64,000 nucleotides of DNA from the NCBI GenBank assembly GCA_049568075.1, contig CP144911.1. One strand, written 5' to 3'. Position 1 is the first letter of the stretch; every line of letters begins with the position of its first letter. The DNA is from Gottfriedia sp049568075 (GTDB taxonomy: Bacteria > Bacillota > Bacilli > Bacillales > Bacillaceae_G). The translations under genes were made by a program, and so were the position numbers. This document shows, piece by piece, positions 33,297-42,733 of the stretch. Below the pieces are notes generated by a model that ran no database searches, was not told the origin of the DNA, and saw only the letters and a program-made list of their open reading frames with translations.

Positions 33297-35477
33297 ATGA
33301 GCAAAACAGTAGTATTAGCGGAAAAGCCTTCAGTTGCTAGAGATATAGCTAAAGTGCTAGGGTGCAATCAAAAGGGTAACGGTTTTTTAGAAGGTAAAAA
33401 GTATATTGTGACCTGGGCACTAGGGCATCTTGTGACTTTGGCTGATCCAGAGGGATATGATAATAAATATAAGTCATGGAATTTAGAAGATTTACCAATG
33501 ATTCCAGATAAATTAAAGCTTGTTGTTATTAAAAAGACAGGCAAGCAGTTTCAAGCTGTAAAAACTCAATTATTAAGAAAAGATGTTTCAGATATCGTTA
33601 TTGCAACAGATGCAGGGCGAGAAGGTGAGCTTGTTGCGAGATGGATACTTCAATTCGCAAAGGTTAATAAACCAATTAAAAGACTGTGGATTTCTTCTGC
33701 AACAGATCAGGCAGTAAAAAAAGGCTTTGAAAATTTACGTAGTGGTAAGGAGTATGAAAATCTATATCTTTCTGCTGTAGCAAGAGCTGAGGCAGATTGG
33801 ATCGTGGGGATTAATGCAACAAGAGCACTTACTTGTAAGCATAATGCTCAACTTTCATGCGGTAGGGTTCAAACTCCGACACTTTCGATGATTTTAGAGC
33901 GTGAAAAGGAAATAAAAGAATTTAAGCAACAAACTTATTATGGGTTACAAGTATTAGCAAATAATGTAACCTTTACATGGCAAAATCGAAAGTCGAATGA
34001 CCAGAAAATTAAAACGACTAATGAATTACAAAAAATAATTGGAACGATAAAAGGAAAACAGCTAAAGATTAAGGAAGTTTCGACTGCTGAAAAAAAATCT
34101 TTTGCTCCGCAGCTTTATGATTTAACTGAGCTCCAAAGAGAAGCGAATAAAAGATTCAACTTTTCACCTAAAGAGACATTATCCATCATGCAAAAGCTAT
34201 ATGAGCACCATAAAGTTGTTACGTATCCACGAACCGATTCTAGATACTTATCATCAGATTTAGTTGATACATTAAAAGAACGTTTATTAGCATGTAACAT
34301 AAAACCTTATGGAAAAATCATTATGAAGTTAACGAATCAACCGATTAAAGTAAATAAGTCATTTGTAGATGACAATAAGGTTTCAGATCACCATGCGATT
34401 ATACCAACAGAGCAGGCACCTATAATAAGTGAACTTTCTTCAAAAGAATTTAAAATATATGATCTTATCGTAAGAAGATTTTTAGCAGTCTTACTACCTC
34501 CGTACGTATATGAACAAGAAAAAGTTATCGCAGAAATTGATAACGAGGTATTTGTTGCGAAAGGTAAAAGGGTTATTTCACTGGGTTGGAAAGAAGTCTT
34601 TAAAGACGAAGATGATCTTGAGAGTACAGAGGATCAACGATTACCAATTATTAACGAAAATGAGCGTTTTGAAATCGCTAAAGTTATTGAAACTAAAGGG
34701 CATACGAAGCCACCAGCATACTTTAATGAAGCAACACTTTTAAGTGCAATGGAAAACCCAGTCCATTTTATGTCTGGCAATAGTAATGATTTAAAGAAGA
34801 CAATAGGTGAAACAGGCGGATTGGGAACAGTTGCAACAAGAGCGGATATTATTGAAAAACTTTTCAATAGCTTTTTAATTGAAAAAAAAGGAAAAGATAT
34901 TTTCATCACAAATAAAGGCAAACAATTATTAAACCTTGTTCCAGAAGCCTTGAAATCACCAGCCCTAACAGCCGAGTGGGAGCAGAAGCTTCAAGCGATC
35001 TCCAAAGGTAAATTAGCTAAATCTAAATTTATGAGTGAAATGATTAGTTTTTCTTCAGATGCTGTGAAAGAAATAAAACAAACTGAACAAAAATTTAAGC
35101 ATGATAACATGACTAGCACTAAATGTCCCGACTGCGGAAAACTTATGCTAGAAGTAAACGGTAAACGTGGAAAAATGTTAGTTTGCCAGGACAGGGAATG
35201 TGGTCATCGTAAAACAATTTCACAGTCAACTAACGCCAGATGTCCTAATTGCTTCAAACGTTTAGAACTAAGAGGCGAAGGAGAAGGACAAATTTTTGCA
35301 TGTGCATGTGGACATAGGGAAAAACTTTCTACTTTTAAAGATCGACGTTCGAAAGAAAAAAATAGTAAAGTATCTAAAAAAGACGTTCAAAAATATTTGA
35401 AGCAACAGAACAAACAAGATGATGAACCATTTAATAACCCATTTGCAGAAGCCTTAGCAAAGCTGAAAAAACAATAA
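33297..35477 (+). CDS. topB: DNA topoisomerase III
   Basis: A 726-residue type IA topoisomerase that decatenates DNA by single-strand passage. The Toprim domain is at the N-terminus (VLAEKPSVARDIAKVL, then ATDAGREGELVARWI near 100). The active-site tyrosine is in HHKVVTYPRTDSRYLS near 310. Two C-terminal zinc-finger-like modules follow: CPDCGK...CQDRECGH near 610-635 and CPNCFK...CACGH near 645-670. The second has only Cys-His variants after a GEGEGQ stretch. The Lys-rich tail is expected to bind DNA. AAGGAG precedes ATG 33297. Single-gene unit. Confidence 0.95.
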   Translation: MSKTVVLAEKPSVARDIAKVLGCNQKGNGFLEGKKYIVTWALGHLVTLADPEGYDNKYKSWNLEDLPMIPDKLKLVVIKKTGKQFQAVKTQLLRKDVSDIVIATDAGREGELVARWILQFAKVNKPIKRLWISSATDQAVKKGFENLRSGKEYENLYLSAVARAEADWIVGINATRALTCKHNAQLSCGRVQTPTLSMILEREKEIKEFKQQTYYGLQVLANNVTFTWQNRKSNDQKIKTTNELQKIIGTIKGKQLKIKEVSTAEKKSFAPQLYDLTELQREANKRFNFSPKETLSIMQKLYEHHKVVTYPRTDSRYLSSDLVDTLKERLLACNIKPYGKIIMKLTNQPIKVNKSFVDDNKVSDHHAIIPTEQAPIISELSSKEFKIYDLIVRRFLAVLLPPYVYEQEKVIAEIDNEVFVAKGKRVISLGWKEVFKDEDDLESTEDQRLPIINENERFEIAKVIETKGHTKPPAYFNEATLLSAMENPVHFMSGNSNDLKKTIGETGGLGTVATRADIIEKLFNSFLIEKKGKDIFITNKGKQLLNLVPEALKSPALTAEWEQKLQAISKGKLAKSKFMSEMISFSSDAVKEIKQTEQKFKHDNMTSTKCPDCGKLMLEVNGKRGKMLVCQDRECGHRKTISQSTNARCPNCFKRLELRGEGEGQIFACACGHREKLSTFKDRRSKEKNSKVSKKDVQKYLKQQNKQDDEPFNNPFAEALAKLKKQ

Positions 35478-35499
35478 AGGCAAAAGACCCTGCACTTCT

Positions 35500-35537
35500 A
35501 ACCAGTCATATGAGTTTACTCTATGACTGGTTTTTTT
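35500..35537 (+). terminator. Terminator of topB, inside the end of the converging gene
   Basis: AACCAGTCATA pairs with TATGACTGGTT around a 12-base loop, followed by TTTTT. Most of it lies within the last codons of the minus-strand sirC-like gene. Confidence 0.8.
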
Positions 35538-36013
35538 CGTTCAATAGCATATTCGTCCACGACATCACTATAATGATCGTCAAAATAAGTGTCCAGTTCC
35601 TTTTTTATCTTTTTGGATAGGACTGGACTTTTACCTGAAGTTGAGACTGATACAATAAGGTCTCCTCTACGAACCACTGCCGGTGTATGGAAATCACTAT
35701 TATTTTGATCACTTACATCATTAAACCATTGGAAATCTGATGTACAATCTTTGACGAATTTATTTATATTTTTATCGTCTGTAGCTGCAATAACAATGTG
35801 AGCTCCAGTTAGATCAGCTTTTTCAAAATACTTATTTATCCATTTTATTGTTGGTAACTGTTTAAATTCATCACATAGTTGAGGACTAATAATCGTAATC
35901 GTAGCACCACTTTTTATAAATGCTTTTGCTTTTCGAAAAGCGATTTTTCCTCCGCCGATGATCGTAATTTTTTTGTTTTGAAGTGAGAAAACTAATGGAA
36001 CCATTTCAGTCAT
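35516..36013 (-). CDS. Precorrin-2 dehydrogenase, SirC/YlnF-like
   Basis: A 165-residue NAD-binding enzyme that oxidises precorrin-2 to sirohydrochlorin in siroheme synthesis. The Rossmann motif is ITIIGGGKIAFRKAKAFIKSGA (about 16-37); IAATDDKNIN near 78 and SVSTSGKSPVLSKKIKKEL near 122 are the other family marks. It is the short single-domain form, as in B. subtilis YlnF, without the methyltransferase or C-terminal dimer part of CysG. The methyltransferase and chelatase partners are not in the window. Confidence 0.88.
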   Translation of the reverse strand: MTEMVPLVFSLQNKKITIIGGGKIAFRKAKAFIKSGATITIISPQLCDEFKQLPTIKWINKYFEKADLTGAHIVIAATDDKNINKFVKDCTSDFQWFNDVSDQNNSDFHTPAVVRRGDLIVSVSTSGKSPVLSKKIKKELDTYFDDHYSDVVDEYAIERKKPVIE

Positions 36014-36288
36014 CTAATCGCTCCTATCTATTAATTTGTATCGGACAAATATTTATGCAACATCATTTTATCATATGTATAACCAATTTTTAGAACTAGC
36101 TAATTAATGAACCATTAGAGGTTTTTTATGTCTTTTATTGTAAAAATGATACAGTTTTGTTAATAATTCAATAAAAGTTCATCTTTTCTTTAGCATAAAA
36201 GTATTTTTTCTGTTAGGATAATTAGTATTATTTTTTCTGAAAAGATAATGATAAGACTGGAATCTAAATTAAAGAAAAGGTGAGTATT

Positions 36289-36828
36289 ATGTTTAACAAA
36301 TTAAAAAAAATGTTCGGTTTAGAGGAAGAACATCAACAAGGATCTGCTCCTGTAACTAAAGAAGCAACTAAGGATGTTGTCATTAAAGCGCCATTAACTG
36401 GAGAAATACATCCACTATCTGAAGTACCAGATCCTGTATTTGCAGAAAAAATGATGGGTGATGGATTTGCTATTACACCTTCAGAAGGTGTTGTAGTTGC
36501 TCCTTTTGATGGAGAAATCGTACAAGTATTCCATACGAAACACGCTATTGGAATTCGTTCAAATGAAGGTGTTGAAATCTTAATTCATGTTGGACTAGAA
36601 ACAGTTAAACTAAATGGTGAAGGTTTCGATGCTCATATAACAGAAGGACAAAAAGTTAATGCTGGAGATCATTTATTAACATTCAATATTGACTATATAA
36701 AAGAAAATGCAAAAAGCACAATTACTCCAGTTATTTTTACAAATGGAGATGCGTTAGAAAATATTAAAGTTACAGCAACTGGCACAATTCAAAGAGGTTC
36801 AGATGCAGCTGTTGCTACATTAAAATAA
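36289..36828 (+). CDS. PTS glucose-type enzyme IIA component
   Basis: A 179-residue stand-alone EIIA(Glc). The domain spans about 30-160, with VVAPFDGEIVQVFHTKHAIG holding the first conserved histidine and VEILIHVGLETVKL holding the phosphorylated His. An N-terminal stretch (MFNKLKKMFGLEEEHQ) could form an amphipathic helix like that of E. coli Crr. ATG 36289 is used, since GTG 36280 lies within the AAAGGTGAG binding site. It can donate phosphate to permeases that lack EIIA, such as TreP; that pairing is inferred. Confidence 0.92.
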   Translation: MFNKLKKMFGLEEEHQQGSAPVTKEATKDVVIKAPLTGEIHPLSEVPDPVFAEKMMGDGFAITPSEGVVVAPFDGEIVQVFHTKHAIGIRSNEGVEILIHVGLETVKLNGEGFDAHITEGQKVNAGDHLLTFNIDYIKENAKSTITPVIFTNGDALENIKVTATGTIQRGSDAAVATLK

Positions 36829-36829
36829 A

Positions 36830-36855
36830 AAAAATAGCCCCTAGGGCTATTTTTT
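36830..36855. terminator. Bidirectional terminator
   Basis: AAAATAGCCC-CTA-GGGCTATTTT with seven A on one side and seven T on the other, between convergent genes. Confidence 0.85.
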
Positions 36856-37904
36856 TATGCAGTTCTTACTTTTAAATGTTGTTTTCGCTTTACATTTAAA
36901 CCAATGAACAAGGGTTTTATAGTAGGTTGTGATTCAATAATAAATTTCTTCGCAATCATAGGCACAGCTAAACCAATCATTGTGTACAATAACGGTCCAT
37001 AATCGAAAAACTGTGAAAAAACAGCATTCGCAAAAATGTGGATGTACATGATTGTTAATGATTCTTTACCAAAGATTGTGCAAGGCTGGATAAATTGTAG
37101 TTTTGCTAGCTTTTGACATAAATAAAGTACGGCAATCGTCATTGTTATTGGAATTAAGGCATCTAAAAATAAATGGTTATATCTTAAATATTTAAGGCTT
37201 AGATGGTAGTCTAATTTATTTATTTCATATAAGGACATATAAACGATGCTAAGCGCAATACAAAATATTCCAAGGAAGTTAGAAATGGATGCTATCAATT
37301 TCTTTGTAAAGAATCCTAACCCTAAAAAGAAAATAGCTAGTAGAGCAACATCCATATTCCACGGAATCGAAATTTGATTAAAGGTATTTTTACCAATTTG
37401 TGGAATTAATTTAATTGTTTCAAAATGTGCAAGCAAGTAGCAAGCAATTACGATGAATAGACGGGTACTATTCTTTTTAAAGTATAAACAGATTAACGCA
37501 AATAATATTTGAGTAATAAATAAACATGTCACATACCAAAATACGCCATGGACTCCAGTAATAAATCTACCACCAATTAACAATGAAAGGACTTCTTTTG
37601 ATAAATTTGATTGGTTAATGGTTCCGCCTATTACCTCCATTGTCATGTTATATAAACTAAATAAAACCAAATACGTACAGTAAGGTACAAGCAATCTACA
37701 TGTTAGTTTTTTTATAAAAAAATTGAGTTCATTAATTGAATTGACCGGTTTAAATAAGTAGCCACTAATAATAAAAAATAGAGGCATATGGAACCAGTAA
37801 ATAAATGTAATAGAATTCGGACCTTCTGTAGAATGACCATAAACAACCAAAAAGATGCCGATCATTTTGGCAACATCCAACCATTTTTCACGTTCTATTT
37901 TCAT
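36855..37904 (-). CDS. Acyltransferase family 3 membrane protein
   Basis: A 349-residue protein with about ten transmembrane helices. The acyltransferase-3 signature is at the N-terminus: EREKWLDVAKMIGIFLVVYGHS with the catalytic His near residue 24, and IYWFHMPLFFIISGYLF near 35-51. Relatives O-acetylate cell-surface sugars; IcaC, linked to poly-N-acetylglucosamine, belongs to the same fold. The pgaC-pgaD operon is 20 kb away, so a link is speculative. The C-terminus is basic and cytosolic. Confidence 0.85.
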   Translation of the reverse strand: MKIEREKWLDVAKMIGIFLVVYGHSTEGPNSITFIYWFHMPLFFIISGYLFKPVNSINELNFFIKKLTCRLLVPYCTYLVLFSLYNMTMEVIGGTINQSNLSKEVLSLLIGGRFITGVHGVFWYVTCLFITQILFALICLYFKKNSTRLFIVIACYLLAHFETIKLIPQIGKNTFNQISIPWNMDVALLAIFFLGLGFFTKKLIASISNFLGIFCIALSIVYMSLYEINKLDYHLSLKYLRYNHLFLDALIPITMTIAVLYLCQKLAKLQFIQPCTIFGKESLTIMYIHIFANAVFSQFFDYGPLLYTMIGLAVPMIAKKFIIESQPTIKPLFIGLNVKRKQHLKVRTA

Positions 37905-38264
37905 TTTATCACCTTGTTTTTATGGCTCGCTTAAAGAGAAAAAACTTCAAATCATAGCCAATTTTTTAAAAATAATGTCCAACATATTGTAACCGATGAG
38001 TATTACAAAGTGACAACATGGACGTTACAATCAAGTTATAAAATGTAAATGAATATTTCATAAATGCAACAAATAAATTTTGATATTAGGTGTAGCATTG
38101 AATAATTGTATTGGTAAAAAATGTAAATTTTTATTAAGAATTATTAATAACCAGTTCTTTCGACAAATTTAGTAAGTTTTACATTATATACTTAGCAGGC
38201 TGAATTAAAAATGATAGTACACTTTTTAAATAATCATTTCATTAGTCGAGGTGAAGGAAAAACA
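37905..38264. other. Divergent intergenic region without recognised elements
   Basis: A 360-bp AT-rich gap between the acyltransferase and the ABC transporter. An ATG at 38211 is in frame with the ATPase, but the extra 18 residues have no similarity to the family and contain the ribosome binding site. No clear promoter, operator or repeat was found. Confidence 0.5.
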
Positions 38265-39185
38265 ATGGGCTCAATTATTAAAGTTGAAAATCTTAAAAAG
38301 AGATATGGAGATTTTTACGCTGTAAATGGAATTAGTTTTGAAGTTGAAAAAGGTGAAGTATTTGGATTACTCGGACCAAATGGAGCTGGTAAATCAACGA
38401 CAATGGAAATGCTTGTAGGATTAAGAAAACCAGATGAAGGTACGGCTACAATTGCAGGGCATGTAATTGGTAAAGACTCATATAAAATCAAACAAGAGAT
38501 TGGAATTCAACTCCAATCAACATCATTATTTGAACTGTTAAAAGTAAAAGAAATCATTGAAATGTATGCAAGTTTTTATCCAAGTCATATCCCGATTCAA
38601 CCGTTGATCGATGAAATGCTTTTATCTGAAAAACAAAATAGTCTAGTAAAAGGATTATCAGGAGGACAAAAGCAGCGATTAGCGATTGCATTAGCACTAA
38701 TTCATGATCCTCAAATCATATTTTTAGATGAGCCAACTACAGGACTTGATCCACAGGCTCGTAGAACGTTGTGGGATATCATCTTAAAACTAAAAGAACG
38801 AGGTAAAACAGTCGTTTTATCAACCCACTATATGGATGAGGCTCATGTACTAGCAGATCGCATTGGTATCATGGATAAAGGTAAATTAATTGCATTAGAT
38901 ACACCAAATAATCTAGTTAGTTCAATTTCTGCAGAGAGTGCGATTGAATTTAAGACAAAAGTACCAGAGCATGAAGAAAAATTCGCACACTTAGACAATG
39001 TAATGAATGTCGTGATTAACCATGATTTCGTAACATTGTATACCCGTAACTTACAAGCTTCATTAATGGCTTTACTTGAGTATACAAAAGAACAAGATAT
39101 GACGATTTCGGATTTATCGACTAGATCTGCGACTCTTGAGGACGTATTCTTACATATGACTGGAAGGGGGTTACGTGAAGAATGA
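38265..39185 (+). CDS. ABC transporter ATP-binding protein, DrrA type
   Basis: A 306-residue ATPase. From the chosen start, Walker A is GPNGAGKST near 40, the Q-loop is at IQLQSTSLFELL near 86, signature KGLSGGQKQRLAIALAL near 135, Walker B IIFLDEPTTGLD near 158 and the H-loop STHYMDEA near 192. The C-terminal 70 residues form the DUF4162-like tail of drug and antibiotic exporters. AGGTGAAGG precedes ATG 38265. It overlaps the permease by four bases (ATGA). Substrate unknown. Confidence 0.92.
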   Translation: MGSIIKVENLKKRYGDFYAVNGISFEVEKGEVFGLLGPNGAGKSTTMEMLVGLRKPDEGTATIAGHVIGKDSYKIKQEIGIQLQSTSLFELLKVKEIIEMYASFYPSHIPIQPLIDEMLLSEKQNSLVKGLSGGQKQRLAIALALIHDPQIIFLDEPTTGLDPQARRTLWDIILKLKERGKTVVLSTHYMDEAHVLADRIGIMDKGKLIALDTPNNLVSSISAESAIEFKTKVPEHEEKFAHLDNVMNVVINHDFVTLYTRNLQASLMALLEYTKEQDMTISDLSTRSATLEDVFLHMTGRGLREE

Positions 39186-40279
39186 AGGCTTATTATCAAT
39201 TGACTTTAGCGCAACTCCGGATTTATGTACGTAATCGTCAAGCACTAATTTGGACACTATTATTTCCTTTTTTCTTTATGATTATTTTCGGATTAATGTT
39301 TAACGATGGGAATACAACTAGTTATTCAGTAAACCTAATTGATTATGATAACACTCAAGTTAGTAAACAAATTACGACTGTTTTAGAGAAACAAAAGTCA
39401 CTTAAAATTCATAAAAAAACAAATGAATTAAAATCTAGGAAATTATTATCTGATGGTAAAACCGATTTTGTAATCGTCATTAAAAAAGGATTTCAAAATC
39501 AAGTTACAACTAAACAACAATCCGCTCCTGCACAAATAAAAGTACTTTATAATGAAAGTAATGCAGGCCAGCTTCAAGGTGGAATAGCAACAATCACAGC
39601 ATATGTTGATGCCGCTAGTAAACAAATGGCAGGATATACACCTAAAATCGTAACAGACTTTAAAGGTGTAGCTGGTATTACTCTTTCATATTTAGACTTT
39701 TTAGTGCCTGGAATTATTGCAATGCAAATCATGAATAATAATATGAATGGTGTCGCTGGCCAAATTGCCTCTTGGAGAGAACGAGGCGTACTAAGACGAA
39801 TGCAAGGCACCACATTAAGAGCTTCAACCTTTATTGCCGCGCAAATTACAGCAAGGCTAATATTGAATAGTTTACAAGCCATCTTAACAATTTTAATTGG
39901 CTACTTTGGATTCGACGTAAGTATTCGAGGATCATTCCTATTAGTAGTATTGTTAGTAGTATTAGGTACATTAACATTTATGAGCATTGGATTTATTATA
40001 GCAAGTTTAGCGAAAAGCCCAGAAAGTGCTGGACCAATTGCAGGCTTCATTTCGTTCCCACTAATGTTTTTAGGTGGAGTATTTTTCCCTGTAAATAATA
40101 TGCCCGAATATTTACAACCGATTATAAAGACAATTCCAATTACGCATTTATCAACCGCAATGCGTGACATCATGAATGTCGGAGCATCATTTGGTGATTT
40201 ACTTCCAGATTTCGGTTGGTTATGTGTCTGGATGGTCGTAAGCTTCTTAATCGCTGCACGTACATTTAGATGGGAGTAA
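39182..40279 (+). CDS. ABC-2 type exporter permease
   Basis: A 365-residue permease. One helix lies near 20-40, an extracellular domain spans about 45-170, and five helices follow to the end, the YhgE/DrrB layout of ABC-2 proteins. GLASSLAKSP-like FIIASLAKSPESAGPIAGF near 275 and GGVFFPVNNMPEYLQPI near 300 are family marks. It forms the transporter with the preceding ATPase through translational coupling. A terminator lies 65 bases downstream. Confidence 0.9.
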   Translation: MKAYYQLTLAQLRIYVRNRQALIWTLLFPFFFMIIFGLMFNDGNTTSYSVNLIDYDNTQVSKQITTVLEKQKSLKIHKKTNELKSRKLLSDGKTDFVIVIKKGFQNQVTTKQQSAPAQIKVLYNESNAGQLQGGIATITAYVDAASKQMAGYTPKIVTDFKGVAGITLSYLDFLVPGIIAMQIMNNNMNGVAGQIASWRERGVLRRMQGTTLRASTFIAAQITARLILNSLQAILTILIGYFGFDVSIRGSFLLVVLLVVLGTLTFMSIGFIIASLAKSPESAGPIAGFISFPLMFLGGVFFPVNNMPEYLQPIIKTIPITHLSTAMRDIMNVGASFGDLLPDFGWLCVWMVVSFLIAARTFRWE

Positions 40280-40342
40280 CTGCAAAAACTAGAAAATGAA
40301 TAATGTAGATGAAACAAAGTAAATTAAAGTATTTGATTAGAA

Positions 40343-40378
40343 AAGACTTTCGCTAATTTTAGTGAAAGTCTTTTTTAT
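40343..40378 (+). terminator. Terminator of the ABC exporter operon
   Basis: AAAGACTTTC pairs with GAAAGTCTTT; TTTATTT follows. Confidence 0.85.
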
Positions 40379-40477
40379 TTACCCTTTTCTTTATCCCAAC
40401 TCCCATTCTTGCCTTTAAGAATAGTTAGGCATTATTTATTGCATACTATTTAAAAATTAAGATTAGGTGATTTATAG

Positions 40478-42625
40478 GTGAGTTCAATATTTGAAATCTA
40501 TTTTCGTGATGTAAAGCGAGTTGTAACAAATTGGGCTGCATTGATGATTATCATTGGTTTAATTATCATGCCCTCAATGTATGCATGGTTTAACATAAAG
40601 TCTTCTTGGGATCCGTACGGCAATACAAAGGGTTTAAAAATTGCAATAGTAAATGAGGATCGTGGTGCTACTGTCTTAAACAATAAAATTAATATCGGTA
40701 ACGAAGTAATACATTCTTTAAAACAAAATCCTTCTTTAGGCTGGAGATTTACAAGTAAAAAAGTCGCAAATGAAGGCGTTAAACAAGGAAAATATTACGC
40801 TAGTATTTTAATTCCGAATGATTTTTCAACTAAAATTAGCACAGTTTTAACAGATCATCCTCAAAAACCTGAACTAGTTTATCAAGTTAACGAAAAACTA
40901 AATATTGTTGCGCCTAAATATACTGAAAAAGGTGCAACCGGTATTGCGAGTGAGATTACAAAGAAATTTGAAAAGACCGTAAGTAAGGAAGTATTGCAGG
41001 AATTTAATAAAATAGGAATAGATTTACAAGCAAATTTACCTGAAATAAAAAAATTTGAGCAAATGGTTTTTAAGCTTGAAAAAGATTTACCCGAAATAAA
41101 GACAACTGTGAATACAGCCTTAAATGACTATAAAAAAGTACAGAGTATTATTCAATCTACAAAAAAAGACATGGAATTGATTAATAACATCGTAGCAAAT
41201 GGTGAAAAATTAACGGCTAGCTTAAGTGGGTTTTTTAATCAAATTAACAAAGCAATTCAAGATTCAACTCCTTTTATTAAAGAGACACTTAACCTACTCC
41301 AAAACCAGTCTGTTGTTATACAAAGTACTTTATCACAATTACAGAATCAAACGATTAGTCAAGACGATTCCATGAGGCTATCGAATGATATCGGAAAAGT
41401 ACTACCGAATTCAAAAAATATGGTTACTTCTTTAAATCAAGTTCTTCAATCGTTTAATAGCTTAGGTACTAAAGCAGATTTTAGTAAAGATGTAAGTTCA
41501 TTAAAAGATTTAGAATCAGATTTAATGATGATTCAAAATGAGAATGCTCAATTAAAAAGTGCAATACAAAGTGGAAACGGTGTACCGAATGATTTACTTC
41601 AAAAAATGAATGAGAGCGCGGCAAGTATAAATAACAAAATAAACAATCTAACTGGAAATTTTGATCAAGATTTAGCGCCAAAAATAAGTGAAGCTTCAAG
41701 ATTAGTGAATGAATCATTAAAAAATACCCAAACTGTTTTGGCTGATGCAAAAACGAGTATACCTACAATAAAAGGTGTACTCCAGGACACATCAAATTTA
41801 TTAGCAACCAAAAAGGGTGATATACAACAATTAGTAAATGAGTTACCAATGATTGAAGCGAAAATAAAAAAAATAGCGAATGAGATTAGAAAGGCTAAAG
41901 AAAAAGGAAGCATCGAGGATTTAATAAATTTTCTACGAACAGATATCGAAAAGGTAAGCGACTTTTATTCCAGCCCAATCGCAATAAAAAAGGAGCGAAT
42001 GTTTCCGATACCGAATTATGGCACAGGCTTGACTCCTTTTTATACAACCTTGTCGTTATGGGTAGGAGCTTTATTAATGGTATCGTTATTAACTACTGAA
42101 GTTCATGAAGAAAAACCATATAAAAGTAGAGAAGTTTATTTTGGAAGATTATTGACCTTTATAACTATTGGGATATTACAGACATTAGTAGTGACTACCG
42201 GTAACTTCCTAATACTAGGAACATATGCAGCAAGTAAAGGTTATTTTATCTTATTTGCACTATTGATTAGCATTGTATTTACGTTTATTGTTTATACGCT
42301 TGTTTCAGTTTTCGGTAATATCGGGAAAGGCATCGGTATTATCTTTTTGGTTCTCCAAATATCTGGAGCGGGAGGAGTTTATCCGATTCAAGTAACTCCG
42401 CCATTTTTCCAAAAAATAAATCCGTTTCTACCTTTTACCTATGCATTAAGCTTATTAAGGGAGGCGACTGGTGGGATCGTTTGGGAAACCATTTATAAGG
42501 ACCTTCTAATACTAGTTCTTTTTGTCATTATTGCAATCATAGTGGGGGTAGTTCTTAAAGCAACTATTAATAAAAGAGCAAGTAAAATTGCGGATCTTTC
42601 CAAGAAGAGTAGACTCATCCATTAG
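40478..42625 (+). CDS. YhgE/Pip domain-containing membrane protein
   Basis: A 715-residue protein with the YhgE plan. The N-terminal IYFRDVKRVVTNWAALMIII helix is followed by MPSMYAWFNIKSSWDPYGNT near 32-51 and IAIVNEDRGA near 57. A long extracellular region rich in heptads follows (about 190-470, likely coiled coil). Five C-terminal helices (about 515-700) have ABC-2 character. Members include the Lactococcus phage-infection protein and ESX/T7-linked YueB relatives. The function here is unknown; it may be a peptide or lipid exporter without its own ATPase. The start is GTG 40478 after AGGTGA. It is transcribed after the ABC exporter terminator, so it is a separate unit. Confidence 0.88.
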   Translation: MSSIFEIYFRDVKRVVTNWAALMIIIGLIIMPSMYAWFNIKSSWDPYGNTKGLKIAIVNEDRGATVLNNKINIGNEVIHSLKQNPSLGWRFTSKKVANEGVKQGKYYASILIPNDFSTKISTVLTDHPQKPELVYQVNEKLNIVAPKYTEKGATGIASEITKKFEKTVSKEVLQEFNKIGIDLQANLPEIKKFEQMVFKLEKDLPEIKTTVNTALNDYKKVQSIIQSTKKDMELINNIVANGEKLTASLSGFFNQINKAIQDSTPFIKETLNLLQNQSVVIQSTLSQLQNQTISQDDSMRLSNDIGKVLPNSKNMVTSLNQVLQSFNSLGTKADFSKDVSSLKDLESDLMMIQNENAQLKSAIQSGNGVPNDLLQKMNESAASINNKINNLTGNFDQDLAPKISEASRLVNESLKNTQTVLADAKTSIPTIKGVLQDTSNLLATKKGDIQQLVNELPMIEAKIKKIANEIRKAKEKGSIEDLINFLRTDIEKVSDFYSSPIAIKKERMFPIPNYGTGLTPFYTTLSLWVGALLMVSLLTTEVHEEKPYKSREVYFGRLLTFITIGILQTLVVTTGNFLILGTYAASKGYFILFALLISIVFTFIVYTLVSVFGNIGKGIGIIFLVLQISGAGGVYPIQVTPPFFQKINPFLPFTYALSLLREATGGIVWETIYKDLLILVLFVIIAIIVGVVLKATINKRASKIADLSKKSRLIH

Positions 42626-42733
42626 TCGTTTGAAAAAATAAATCCATATAAAAATCATTGAACTGTTTTGCCAAGTGCTATAACATAGATAAAAGTTATA
42701 TCTTCATAGCTTTAGGAGAAGTAGGTGTTTTTT

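Noticed and set aside
38211..38264. N-terminal extension of the DrrA-like ATPase
   Set aside because: The extra 18 residues include the ribosome binding site for ATG 38265 and are unlike ABC ATPases.
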